NCBI GenBank assembly: GCA_024195265.1
Contig: JAJLRJ010000014.1
Location: 16,992,459-17,056,458, forward strand
Length of the DNA: 64,000 nt
From: Dendrophyllia cribrosa
Taxonomy: Eukaryota; Cnidaria; Anthozoa; Scleractinia; Dendrophylliidae
Direction of reading: 5' to 3'
Shown: positions 12,400-21,791 of the stretch, piece by piece
Layout of the letters: every line of letters starts with the position of its first letter
Position numbering within the stretch: the first letter of the stretch is position 1
Notes under the pieces: generated by a model
Databases searched by the model: none
What the model was told of the DNA's origin: nothing
The model's input: the letters and a program-made list of their open reading frames with translations, nothing else
Translations under genes and position numbers: made by a program

Positions 12400-12448
12400 G
12401 ATTCAAATAGCTGACGTTTCGAGCGCTAGCCCTTCGTCGGAGCGAATC
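12400..12448 (-). ncRNA. Hammerhead-like motif at Penelope end (copy A)
   Basis: Minus-strand twin of the motif at 15515-15563: stem I GATTC/GAATC plus GCT/AGC, core CCGACGA, stem II GGGC/GCTC, then GAAAC and GTC. Hammerhead motifs are established in Penelope-like retroelements. Here the second core base is C instead of U. Confidence 0.5.
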
Positions 12449-12538
12449 AAGGAATTGTGGGTAGTGTGTGGTTTTATATAGTAAGCGGTGGAGCTACGCT
12501 ATTGGTGGAAATTTGGTGACGTGAAAAACAAATGTAGA

Positions 12539-13045
12539 TTAGTTGAATGAAAAGCGTTCGTTGATTCCGTGGGGTTTGAGAGTGCCGATTTGAAAGATGA
12601 TTTTTTGTTCTAGGTTTTTACGGCTTTCTGTGTTACCCTGGTGTAGGGAAAGGCCGCAGATTGTCATGTGTTGTTTAGAATGGTTAGTAAGATTAAAATG
12701 GCGCGCGACTGGTTTGGATGCGTCTTTGTCATTTTTTTCAACGTCTCGGAGATGTTCACGAAAACGGTCGCCCAGTCTCCTCCCTGTTTCGCCAATGTAT
12801 ATCTTTTTGCAAAAAGTACATGTAATGCAGTAGATAACATTTACGGAGGTGCATGTAAAACGATCAGTGATTTTAATAGATCGTTTGGGTCCTGTTATTT
12901 TGTCCGCGTTGTGAATGAAAGGACAAGTGTTACATCGTGTGCGTGTGCATTTGAAAGTTCCCGGTACATCGTCAGATTTCAGTGCGCTCGTAACTAGAAA
13001 GTTGCCTATGTTTTTGTCACGTTTGAATGAAATTAGTGGGGGTTG
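12539..13045 (-). pseudogene. GIY-YIG endonuclease segment (copy A)
   Basis: Reverse complement of the copy B segment at 14918-15424. The translated frame includes VIYCITCTFCKKIYIGETG and RRLGDRFREHLRD, the GIY-YIG nuclease signature and its downstream arginine, and ends at a TAA. Penelope-like elements use this nuclease for target nicking. It is separated from the reverse transcriptase by a one-base frameshift. Confidence 0.8.
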
Positions 13046-14082
13046 TGAAAAAATTCTGTTCTGCCAGTTTCGGGGTCGTTTTGGAGTAATTTGAAATTTT
13101 TTAAAATGATGCTTTTGACTGTGTTGTTGTGTGGGTGGAAAGTGAGGGTGAATGGAATTCTCTCGTTCTCTTCCTTCTGTGGCGTTTGTAGTGCTGACTG
13201 TCTGTCGATCTGTTGTGCACGTTGTTGGCCCGTATTAACAACAGAGTCAGGGTACCCACGTTTCTTGAAAAACTGGCACATTTCTTCTGATTTGTTGGAA
13301 AAATCAGAGTCATCACTACATAGACGTCGAAGTCTGAGAAATTGAGAATACGGAATGGCGTTTTTAACGTGCGATGGATGTGAGGATGAATGTAACAGAT
13401 AACTGTGGGAATCTGTAGGTTTGTAGTGCACACTTGTGGATAAACTGTTACCGTTGATTGAAATATTAATGTCAAGAAAAGCGACTGAGGTTTCGGAAAT
13501 TTCCCAGGTATATTTTAGAGCTGGATGAAAAGTATTGACAGAAGTTATGAATTGATTAAGTTCCTCTTTACTGGAAGAGGTAGCGCCAATGCAATCATCG
13601 ATGTAGCGGCCGTAGAGTTCGGGTTTGGTTCCGTGGTACTGATTAAAAAATTTGTCTTCGATGTGGCCTACAAAAAGGTTAGCGTAGCTTGGTCCCATTT
13701 TGGTGCCCATGGCGACTCCATTTACTTGTTTGTAGTAGTTTTGGGAAAATGAAAAACAGTTAAGTGTCAAAACTAATTCGGCTAAGCGGAGCAGTGTTTC
13801 TGAGCTTGGGTTTTGAATGGAGCGCTGGTCGAAAAAATATTTTAGTGCTTGAAGTCCTTCGTCATTGGGGATGACGGTATATAAAGAGGTAATGTCCATA
13901 GTGAAAATTAATTTGTTTTCGCTGGCAAAACTGAAATCCCGGAAAATTTCGAGTGCGTGATTGGTGTCCTTAATGTACGAGGGTAGTGATTTGACAATGG
14001 GGGCCATGATTTTGTCTAAATAGCTAGAAATTAGTTCGGTAGGACAGCTACAAGCGGAAACAATGGGTCGGCCCGGATTGTT
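13033..14082 (-). pseudogene. Reverse transcriptase of Penelope-like element (copy A)
   Basis: The frame shows reverse transcriptase motifs in order: FTMDITSLYTVIPNDEG (palm motif with the first catalytic aspartate), NGVAMGTKMGPSYANLF, and GRYIDDCIGA with the catalytic YIDD. SVAFLDINISINGN follows. This layout is typical of Penelope-like reverse transcriptases. The frame ends at HNPH just before the nuclease part continues in another frame, so a one-base frameshift separates the two. The N-terminus is absent. It is opposite to the ENTPD and RPS29 genes and unrelated to them. Confidence 0.85.
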
Positions 14083-14086
14083 TGGT

Positions 14087-14930
14087 TGTCATCCCCAATG
14101 ACGAAGGACTTCAAGCACTAAAATATTTTTTCGACCAGCGCTCCATTCAAAACCCAAGCTCAGAAACACTGCTCCGCTTAGCCGAATTAGTTTTGACACT
14201 TAACTGTTTTTCATTTTCCCAAAACTACTACAAACAAGTAAATGGAGTCGCCATGGGCACCAAAATGGGACCAAGCTACGCTAACCTTTTCGTAGGCCAC
14301 ATCGAAGACAAATTTTTTAATCAGTACCACGGAACCAAACCCGAACTCTACGGCCGCTACATCGATGATTGCATTGGCGCTACCTCTTCCAGTAAAGAGG
14401 AACTTAATCAATTCATAACTTCTGTCAATACTTTTCATCCAGCTCTAAAATATACCTGGGAAATTTCCGAAACCTCAGTCGCTTTTCTTGACATTAATAT
14501 TTCAATCAACGGTAACAGTTTATCCACAAGTGTGCACTACAAACCTACAGATTCCCACAGTTATCTGTTACATTCATCCTCACATCCATCGCACGTTAAA
14601 AACGCCATTCCGTATTCTCAATTTCTCAGACTTCGACGTCTATGTAGTGATGACTCTGATTTTTCCAACAAATCAGAAGAAATGTGCCAGTTTTTCAAGA
14701 AACGTGGGTACCCTGACTCTGTTGTTAATACGGGCCAACAACGTGCACAACAGATCGACAGACAGTCAGCACTACAAACGCCACAGAAGGAAGAGAACGA
14801 GAGAATTCCATTCACCCTCACTTTCCACCCACACAACAACACAGTCAAAAGCATCATTTTAAAAAATTTCAAATTACTCCAAAACGACCCCGAAACTGGC
14901 AGAACAGAATTTTTTCACAACCCCCACTAA
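14087..14930 (+). pseudogene. Reverse transcriptase fragment (copy B)
   Basis: Translates to the same residues as copy A from VIPNDEG onward, with NGVAMGTKMGPSYANLF and GRYIDDCIGA. It lacks the first palm aspartate region and everything upstream, and ends at the same HNPH stop as copy A. It cannot encode a full polymerase. Confidence 0.85.
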
Positions 14931-15424
14931 TTTCATTCAAACGTGACAAAAACATAGGCAACTTTCTAGTTACGAGCGCACTGAAATCTGACGATGTACC
15001 GGGAACTTTCAAATGCACACGCACACGATGTAACACTTGTCCTTTCATTCACAACGCGGACAAAATAACAGGACCCAAACGATCTATTAAAATCACTGAT
15101 CGTTTTACATGCACCTCCGTAAATGTTATCTACTGCATTACATGTACTTTTTGCAAAAAGATATACATTGGCGAAACAGGGAGGAGACTGGGCGACCGTT
15201 TTCGTGAACATCTCCGAGACGTTGAAAAAAATGACAAAGACGCATCCAAACCAGTCGCGCGCCATTTTAATCTTACTAACCATTCTAAACAACACATGAC
15301 AATCTGCGGCCTTTCCCTACACCAGGGTAACACAGAAAGCCGTAAAAACCTAGAACAAAAAATCATCTTTCAAATCGGCACTCTCAAACCCCACGGAATC
15401 AACGAACGCTTTTCATTCAACTAA
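14918..15424 (+). pseudogene. GIY-YIG endonuclease segment (copy B)
   Basis: In the frame shifted by one base relative to the reverse transcriptase, translation gives PPLISFKRDKNIGNFLV, a cysteine-bearing linker (CTRTRCNTCPF), VIYCITCTFCKKIYIGETG, then RFREH and a C-terminus ending INERFSFN before TAA. These are the linker and GIY-YIG nuclease of Penelope-like elements. The same frameshift is present in copy A, so it predates the inverted duplication. Confidence 0.8.
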
Positions 15425-15514
15425 TCTACATTTGTTTTTCACGTCACCAAATTTCCACCAATAGCGTAGCTCCACCGCTTACTATATAAAACCACACACT
15501 ACCCACAATTCCTT

Positions 15515-15563
15515 GATTCGCTCCGACGAAGGGCTAGCGCTCGAAACGTCAGCTATTTGAATC
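15515..15563 (+). ncRNA. Hammerhead-like motif at Penelope end (copy B)
   Basis: GATTC and GCT on the 5' side pair with AGC and GAATC on the 3' side (stem I). Between them lie CCGACGA, a stem II GGGC-TAGC-GCTC, GAAAC and GTC. All type I hammerhead pieces are in order, but the core has CCGACGA instead of CUGANGA. The same 'gggctagcgctcgaaacgtc' block recurs at 46016-46035. Confidence 0.5.
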
Positions 15564-15623
15564 TTTTTACGGTGGTCAATTTACCTTATCGACTCAGTCG
15601 ATAAAACTAAATTCTCGTGTTTC

Positions 15624-16641
15624 TGCTTTATCAACCAATGGTATAAAAACTGACAAAGGCTTCCGAACATGTCTGGTATACAAGTTTATAGTAAATGCAC
15701 GTGATCAAACATTACTAACCACGGTAAACTCACGACATAAACCATGTATATTTTGCAGATTACATGTATTTTATCGACGGAATCGAATCTTTGTTCGTAA
15801 AATAAGATCGAAGTAAAAAAGTTTTTAAGACGGGCAAAGTTGAATGAACAATTTTTTTCTTCGGTGATTATGACTGCGGATTTGCAGTTTTAAATTGTGT
15901 GCTTCACTCAATCTTGTTTGTTTTGCGGAATTTTCTGATGTTTGCATTAATTAAAAGAAATAGAAGTATGCAAACATCAGAAAATTCCACAACAAAGGCC
16001 ACTGCAATCTAAACAGCAGCGTTTTTGCGTTTTTTAGCGCGCGAGGCAAGAACGTGAAGGGAACGTGGAAGATGGAAAAAAATTAACGCCACGTGCTCGT
16101 ACGCGTGTGATTCTTAGTTTTACTCCCTCTCTCTCTCTTTTACGATTCTAAGAAAACTGAGAGAAGCAGAGTCGCTTATTCTCAATTGTTTTTTTTGTGT
16201 GTGTTATTGTTGGTTTAGGGTAAATACAAATTCCACTGAAGCAAAAATTCAAGATGCCAGGTGGTGTGACAAAGCCTGCCCTTGCTAATTGCGAGCGACT
16301 AAATTTCATACCATATACATGTAATTCATGAATAAATTCATGGTAATATTACACAGGGCGCAGAGGAGTCAAATTCGACTGCAATTCTTATATTTTCACC
16401 CTGAAAATCGATTTTGTCAGAGCAAAACTATGGAGTCAACGCCCGGAGTCAACGTGACCGAACAAAGCATCACGCGATCCCGCGTGTTACGCGTCTGGTA
16501 AAATTTTATCCGAAAACTGCACACACTGACTGCGTCGAGTCACTTTACTGTGGGGATCTGACCGCGTCTTTCCCTTTGCGCCTTTTTGTAGGCGGAATTT
16601 CAAATATCAATATTCTTACTCAAATCCAGGAATAGTTTAGC
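15624..16641. other. Intergenic, no gene recognised
   Basis: AT-rich spacer between the Penelope pair and the LINE tail. A short inverted pair 'ttttctgatgtttgcat' occurs near 15932 and 15969. Sequence from about 16400 may already belong to the LINE, but its frame is not clear. Confidence 0.45.
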
Positions 16642-16886
16642 TGGAATAGTTTACCGACCGAAGTTCAGCTTAGTCCTAACTTACGCTCATTCAAAAAGAG
16701 TCTACTGAATTTCTTAGATTAATACTGTTTTTTGAACATTGGGGGTCCGCCTAGAATGGGGTCTAGGACTCTTTTGCGGACCTCCTATGGCTATTTCTAG
16801 TCTACAATTTTTTTTTTTTGTAATGTAATTTATTTCTATTTTAGCCATGAATTGTAATAAATAAATAAATAAATAAATAAATAAAA
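16642..16886 (+). mobile_element. LINE 3' end with ATAA-repeat tail
   Basis: The frame at 16642-16722 reads WNSLPTEVQLSP, then NLRSFKKSLLNFLD and a stop. This matches the conserved extreme C-terminus of CR1/L2/jockey-type LINE reverse transcriptase proteins (WNSLP...FK..L..L). A short 3' UTR with a small hairpin follows, then an ATAA microsatellite at 16857-16885. Everything upstream is lost or unrecognisable, so it is a 5'-truncated dead copy. Confidence 0.7.
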
Positions 16887-16987
16887 AATATCCCAACGGA
16901 CAGCCTGCCAGGTATTCCCCACCCTACTCCGGAAGGGATATTTTTTTCACACTTCCCAGCGTGCCATATGGTCGCAAGTTGCACGCG

Positions 16988-17000
16988 CTTCTTTCTCTTT
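16988..17000 (+). promoter_or_regulatory. Candidate 5' TOP pyrimidine tract of RPS29
   Basis: A pyrimidine run 'cttctttctcttt' lies 17 bases before the RPS29 start codon. Ribosomal protein mRNAs usually begin at a C followed by such a tract, which places them under growth-dependent (mTOR/LARP1) translation control. The transcription start itself is inferred. Confidence 0.4.
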
Positions 17001-17016
17001 TGCGTCAGTTTTCATC

Positions 17017-19266
17017 ATGGGACATTCGAATGTTTGGTTTTCTCACCCAAGAACTTACGGACCAGGCTCAAGATCCTGGTAAGTTTGCAACTATGGGATA
17101 TCTAAGTCGTTGGTCGTTATTTTCTTTAAAATTAGTCAAGTTCTGCTTTTGTTTTTACGCTCATTTCGCGAGTAAAGAACACGCCGCTTAGTGAGATGAA
17201 AATTCAAGATGGCGGACACGTGGTTGCAAATCTATAAATTAAATCGATTCACTTGTACTTCACTTTCTGTGATTGCTGGCTAAGCGAAATTTGTGAGTGA
17301 ACTGACTATTTGAATTAAGAAATATGGGAAGCCTTTTTTATAAGTTAAGCTTTTGTAGGTTGGGTCTTCCTCACCACGAAAAGTTGTGTCCTTTAATTGC
17401 TGTCTTTATTCGTATTAGAGTCGTAGATTGACTTTAATATTTTTCCTCCCTTGCATGGGGGCCTTCTGTTTTGATCTAACTAAGCTCTTATGTTTACAGA
17501 CAAATGTAGATGTCTTGTCAATCTACACCAGTCAGCACAACTGCTTCTTTAAATGTTTTGGTTTACAATTTTATGCCCTAAAACTGGATTTATTGATAGA
17601 AACAGAGTAGTTTTATGGAGCTTCATAGTAAGAACTTCTTTTTTTATTCACAGCCGTGTTTGTTTCAACCACCATGGCCTTATCAGAAAATATGGGCTGA
17701 ACATTTGCCGCCGATGCTTTAGGCAATATGCTAAAGATATTGGCTTTCAAAAGGTTAGTTTAAAATATAATGCTTCTACTTGGGCACTATTGAATAAAAT
17801 TAATGCTTTAATACCTAGTGAACCAATCAGACTGAACTTCAACTTCAACCCCCTGCTTTCCCTTTACAAATCAGACAGAAGTAAATCATTTACAAAATCC
17901 CAGAATAGGTCTTTCATTGGGACAATAAATATTAATACATAACATCCAAAGAAGTTCATTGCACTTGGTGCGAACACCATTGTCTTCACCTTCAGTTGGC
18001 TATCATAACATGCTTTGCTTATTCTTTTGACTTTGAAGAGTGCCAAAAATTCAAGAAAAACTGTAAATTTCATTTTGTAAAATATTGAAAAACAAATGGT
18101 ACCATGCATAAGTACTGCCAAAGAGGTTTTATTTGAATGGTCACACTATATGATTTCCAGAATTGACTTCAGGCTTGAATGGGCTATACTGGTATTTAAC
18201 ATTATTTTTTTAAATGGTACATTTACCTTGTAACATAAAAATACATGTAAATCTTTGCAGTGGCATTCACACATCCTTAGTATTGGACTAGTCGCTTGAT
18301 ATATTAAACATTAAGAATATGTACTGCTTCAAATGGTAAAGTGCCAATAATTATATCTATTTTATCATGCTTTGGGGAGAGTTAGATTAATTTTGCACAT
18401 AACTTAATAAAGTGCAAATAATATTAAATCTATTTAATCATGCTTTGGGATTGGAAGAAAGAAAAATTCTACACACAGAGGACAGCATATGGTAAAATGT
18501 TCCCTAAAGTGGGAGCCGCAGCTCTGGACTCCTTCATTGTGGAACAATCTTAATCATCAGTGAAACATGTATTATACCATTGCAGTTACCACTCATTATT
18601 ACATTATAAAACATTGTAACATGTTTATTTAAAGTGCCACTATGATCAAAAATATACATTTTCTGTTCTCTTCATATTTTGAAAATGTAAGTACTCGTTA
18701 CTTATCCTTGCAAAGTTTAAAGTCAAAACTCGTACGGGAAGTGCCATTATTTTAACTTTACATTTTGAATTCATCTTGCCATCCATTACTCAATTCAAAA
18801 ATGACCGGGACCGAACCCTGAGAGTTGGATCGAGTTGGCCTAAAGATTTTGTGACGTCAATGACTCAACACGTGCCTTTTGGCTTTGTTGTCTGTGACCC
18901 GGAGGGAACCGCGTTGAGTCATTGACGTCACATATCAAGTCACTTGTACCAGATCGCAAAACAGTAGAATGTGGGCTCGGATTTATGAATGGAGTAATGG
19001 CAGACGAATTTTACGTGATTTTCATGGGTTTTCAGCCAGCTATTTATGGGCTGTGTAAGAATATATCAATCTAATTTATAGCAATTCGCATTTGTCTAAA
19101 CCTATTAGATACATTTGCTTTAAAAAACGCTGAAAAGAAAATGTACAAAAATTTTTGTCGTAGTGGCACTTAAAACATTGTAACTCTTTCATATATCTTT
19201 CATATATCTAGGCCATATTAAAATAAAAAAAAATTATGTATTTTCCCTAATTTGCAGTTCCACTAA
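17017..19266 (+). CDS. RPS29: 40S ribosomal protein S29 (uS14)
   Basis: Coding exons 17017-17078, 17654-17753 and probably 19258-19266 join in phase to 56 residues, the usual animal RPS29 length. Exon 1 gives [20 protein letters not shown] and ends at GTAAGT inside a cysteine codon. Exon 2, after 'attcacag', completes C21 and gives [18 protein letters not shown] and [15 protein letters not shown], then GTTAGT. The zinc knuckle C21xxC24...C39xxC42 is intact. uS14 binds 18S rRNA in the head of the small subunit. The last exon encodes only two residues: 'ttgcag|ttccactaa' (FH, stop) has the best acceptor and a following ATTAAA. A rival, 'gag|ttagattaa' (LD, stop) at 18382-18390, matches the common KLD ending but has a poor acceptor. 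Confidence 0.88.
18030..18170 (+). mobile_element. M88-family MITE fragment in RPS29 intron 2
   Basis: Contains 'agagtgccaaaaattcaaga', 'aaaatattgaaaaacaaatg' and 'atggtcacactata', the same blocks as the 88-base-unit family at 29, 38 and 39 kb. It has one unit only and lacks a clear right end. Confidence 0.55.
18629..19173. mobile_element. TTAAAGTGCCACTA MITE in RPS29 intron 2
   Basis: The ends TTAAAGTGCCACTATGAT and GTAGTGGCACTTAA are inverted and each contains TTAA. The 545-base interior is non-coding. The shared TTAAAGTGC start suggests relation to the elements at 34431-34893 and 40496-40872. Confidence 0.65.
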
Positions 19267-19367
19267 AGAACTGAAGCAATGCAATGATGCAGTGAAGATA
19301 TTGTGCTATGAAGAAGAATTTTCACCAATATTCAACTGTCAGACTGTAGCAACTTGTGAAATGTTGT

Positions 19368-19373
19368 ATTAAA
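19368..19373 (+). terminator. RPS29: Candidate RPS29 polyadenylation signal (ATTAAA)
   Basis: ATTAAA lies about 100 bases after the FH-stop candidate exon. A short 3' UTR of this size is typical of ribosomal protein mRNAs and supports 19258-19266 as the true last coding piece. Confidence 0.4.
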
Positions 19374-20088
19374 GCATTGTTCATATTTAACAGATGTTTT
19401 GGTTGAGTTTTAGTTTAAGCAATGAGTGGTTGTGACAACCCGAACAGATGTCATCGCGAGTGTAGTGTCAATCAACTTGTTAATATAAATTGGCACTGAA
19501 GAGTGACTTTCATTTAGGTTGTCAAAAATATGTGAACAACTGCAGGCCTTTTCAGGGATCCTCTTGTCTGAACGATCATGCTAAACAAACTTCCCCAATA
19601 ACTGTGTTGAAAGCATTTTAAAGATGAATTACAGTCTGTACTGCGCAATCTCAGCTCGGCAATGTTTGTGAGACTCGCAAACAAGAAACGTTTACTAGCG
19701 AAAATGAAAATTACGGGACAAACTTACCTTTTCCTTCATTATTAACGTCAGATATCCTTGCCAAACAATAATAAGTAAAAGAACCCTAAAGTTTACCCAA
19801 ACCGACGTTTCAGCTCATCGAGCATTTGTAAACACAACAGCCGGACTGACGGTTTACTCCCATTTACTCCATGTATGCTATTACTAAAGTGTAACATATC
19901 AACAAATTCAAAACAAAAAACGAAAACAAACCCCAAGATTGTGCAGTATGGAATGTAATTCAGCTTTAATGCCAATGCAAGTTAATATTGTTTTAAAGAG
20001 TTTAAAATAAATTGTTTTGGAAGTATCTTAGTGCTTGAAAACTCTGCAGAAAAAAAGTTTTTGTGACATTTGCAAAACAACAAAGAAA

Positions 20089-20245
20089 TACAGTGGAACC
20101 CCGCCTTACGGTCACCTCGTTAATACGGTCACCTTTTTTTGTCGCGGCGAAAAGCGCACCCATACATTTTCTTATAATGAAATCCCGTTAATACGGCCAA
20201 ATTTTCATGGCCCGTTGGTGACCGTATTAACGGGGTTATACTGTA
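20089..20245. mobile_element. TACAGTGGAACCCCG MITE (pogo/Tc1-like), copy 1
   Basis: The ends TACAGTGGAACCCCGCCTTA and 'cggggttatactgta' are inverted, with internal runs of 'cgttaatacggtcacc'. CAGT ends at a TA target suggest a pogo/Tc1-mariner source. Two more copies occur at 62133-62456. Confidence 0.75.
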
Positions 20246-20828
20246 GTTATGAGAAAATCCATGTAGATTTTTTGCTGAAGATTCAGCACAAAAGCCTATA
20301 CCAAACAACTGTCTGTTGAATGTTTTTTTTTGCATGATACTCTGTTTTCGAGCACTGACAAGGTTGTTGTGACATTTGCTGCACAGTTGTATTTATAACT
20401 AGCCAAGGCTCTCGGCAGGATTTTAAGTGTTTATAACTTGCTCCATACCATGAACTACGTAAAGGCATGTGTCTGAAGACAAAACTTGAACTTTATTGTT
20501 ATTTCAATATAGTAGCTATGTTCTGGTAAGTCCAGAAATTACTCGAATAACAATATTTTTTGCTGCAACACTTGTTGCAGAAGTGAGTGAAAGAGGTGAA
20601 GAATTTTAACCTGATTAAATCCCCCGTATCAATGATGTAATCGAATACAAGGAACAGGGTTTCATCAGGAACAATTTCCAAACACCGAGAAATTGGTTGA
20701 ACTTTGAGGTGTTTGGGTACTTGATGAAACACTGTTCTGAGTGTTTGATATAGCTTCTCAAATAAAAACAAACGAATAAAATCGCCATACATAATTCATG
20801 ATTTTCTTTGTTCAAACTTGTTGAATGA
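20246..20828. other. Intergenic, no gene recognised
   Basis: AT-rich sequence between two MITEs. The minus frames here lack splice signals and recognisable domains. Confidence 0.4.
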
Positions 20829-21040
20829 TTAACCTTTAATCCCCAGTATCAAAGTACAAATTCTCCATTCTTGTCCCTATACATTTCTTATGGAAGTAGT
20901 GGGGAGAAGTCGTTAAACTATCAAGAGCATTCATCTTGGGTGATCATTTTCTTAACTCTCATGACATCTCTGAATGATTTAGCATTGATATTACAAGGAG
21001 AAATTTGATGTTGATCACTATTGGGCCTTTAATGGGTTAA
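20829..21040. mobile_element. TTAACC...GGGTTAA MITE (family S), copy 1
   Basis: Opens TTAACCTTTAATCCCC and closes 'cctttaatgggttaa'. It contains 'gtagtggggagaa', 'ctctcatgac' and 'aaggagaaatttgatgttga'. The same blocks in reverse orientation make up 30091-30297, and a third copy at 37.84-38.59 kb is split by another element. Confidence 0.7.
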
Positions 21041-21559
21041 TGAGTTTGAGAAGCTTTCCTTCTTTCTTTGTTGTTGTTTGTAGTTTTCAGGGGCAAAGCT
21101 AAGACTTTTTCAGAGGTGCGCACAATCACTGTTTTCAAACACTCCTCCCACCTCCTCTCCCCCGCCCTCAAGTCCCAAATCTTTCTTTTTTTCCCCGACT
21201 TTTTCACGTGCATACGTCAGTACAGGTAGCTATGCCCCTGGATTTTGTCAGTTTGGCAACCCTGTTCCCAGCTGGTTCTTTGGTTGTTTCAATCTAAGAT
21301 GGCACCCACCATTTTGAATGAGAGAATGTCCACAGGACAAGGCTTTAAGACTTCTCGAGAGTCTTGTTATATTGTATCCCTTGTGTAATCTAATTTCTTC
21401 TTTCCTTTATTTTTCTCTTAATAAATTTTGGAATATTTTACTGTAACGAAATAAATGTGAATAAAATAAACTTGAACTTGTTCTGAATCTTAGCGAGATA
21501 TTAGGAGAATTTTTATAGCCGGTGAAGCCATTTAGACGTTCAGAGGCTATAGATTTTTG

Positions 21560-21791
21560 AGGGTTCACTTCAGTCCGCTTTCTCTTTCTGAGCGAGAAGA
21601 CTTTGGGGGTGAGGTTCCGCGCGCGATGCACTCGAGGGCGCTCGCGTGAAAAGACTCTACGTTTGGCCTGGTTACACAGCACACCGGCTCCATGAGTGCA
21701 TGATACGGGGAGGGATACGTGGAAACTGACTTGACATCACTTGACATTACACTGTAAAAAACAGTCGCGATGTTTGGCTAGTTTTTTGTCC
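21560..21791 (+). promoter_or_regulatory. Probable ENTPD promoter / 5' UTR region
   Basis: A local rise in GC and CpG content ('gttccgcgcgcgatgcactc', 'gagggcgctcgcgtg') precedes the ENTPD start codon. No TATA box is obvious. It is assigned as promoter or first-exon UTR by position and composition only. Confidence 0.35.

Larger units (their letters stand above)
12340..14085 (-). mobile_element. Penelope-like retroelement, 5'-truncated copy A
   Basis: Minus-strand copy of a Penelope-like element. It extends from a terminal hairpin region (12340-12450) back through a GIY-YIG nuclease segment and reverse transcriptase to 14085, where it meets copy B head to head. It carries slightly more 5' sequence than copy B: residues such as PIVSACSCPTELI and SSYLDKIMAPIVKSLPSYIK precede the shared region. 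The N-terminal part is missing, so it is not autonomous. Confidence 0.85.
14086..15623 (+). mobile_element. Penelope-like retroelement, 5'-truncated copy B (inverted)
   Basis: Plus-strand copy, the reverse complement of 12340-13873 over about 1.5 kb with very few differences; one seen directly is a single substitution near 14291 relative to copy A. It begins inside the reverse transcriptase at the palm motif and runs to the terminal region 'cgactcagtcgataaaac'. The two copies make a long hairpin-forming inverted repeat. Confidence 0.85.

Noticed and set aside
13101..13475. 124-codon frame overlapping the Penelope reverse transcriptase, mirrored at 14488-14862
   Set aside because: It is a shadow of the reverse transcriptase in another frame and is duplicated only because the element is.
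17190..17310. Possible box C/D snoRNA in RPS29 intron 1
   Set aside because: 'gtgagatga' and a downstream CTGA are too far apart and lack flanking pairing, so the call is unsupported.
17754..17942. Extension of RPS29 exon 2 into the intron (about 60 extra residues)
   Set aside because: It would read through a good GTTAGT donor and give a tail foreign to a 56-residue protein family.
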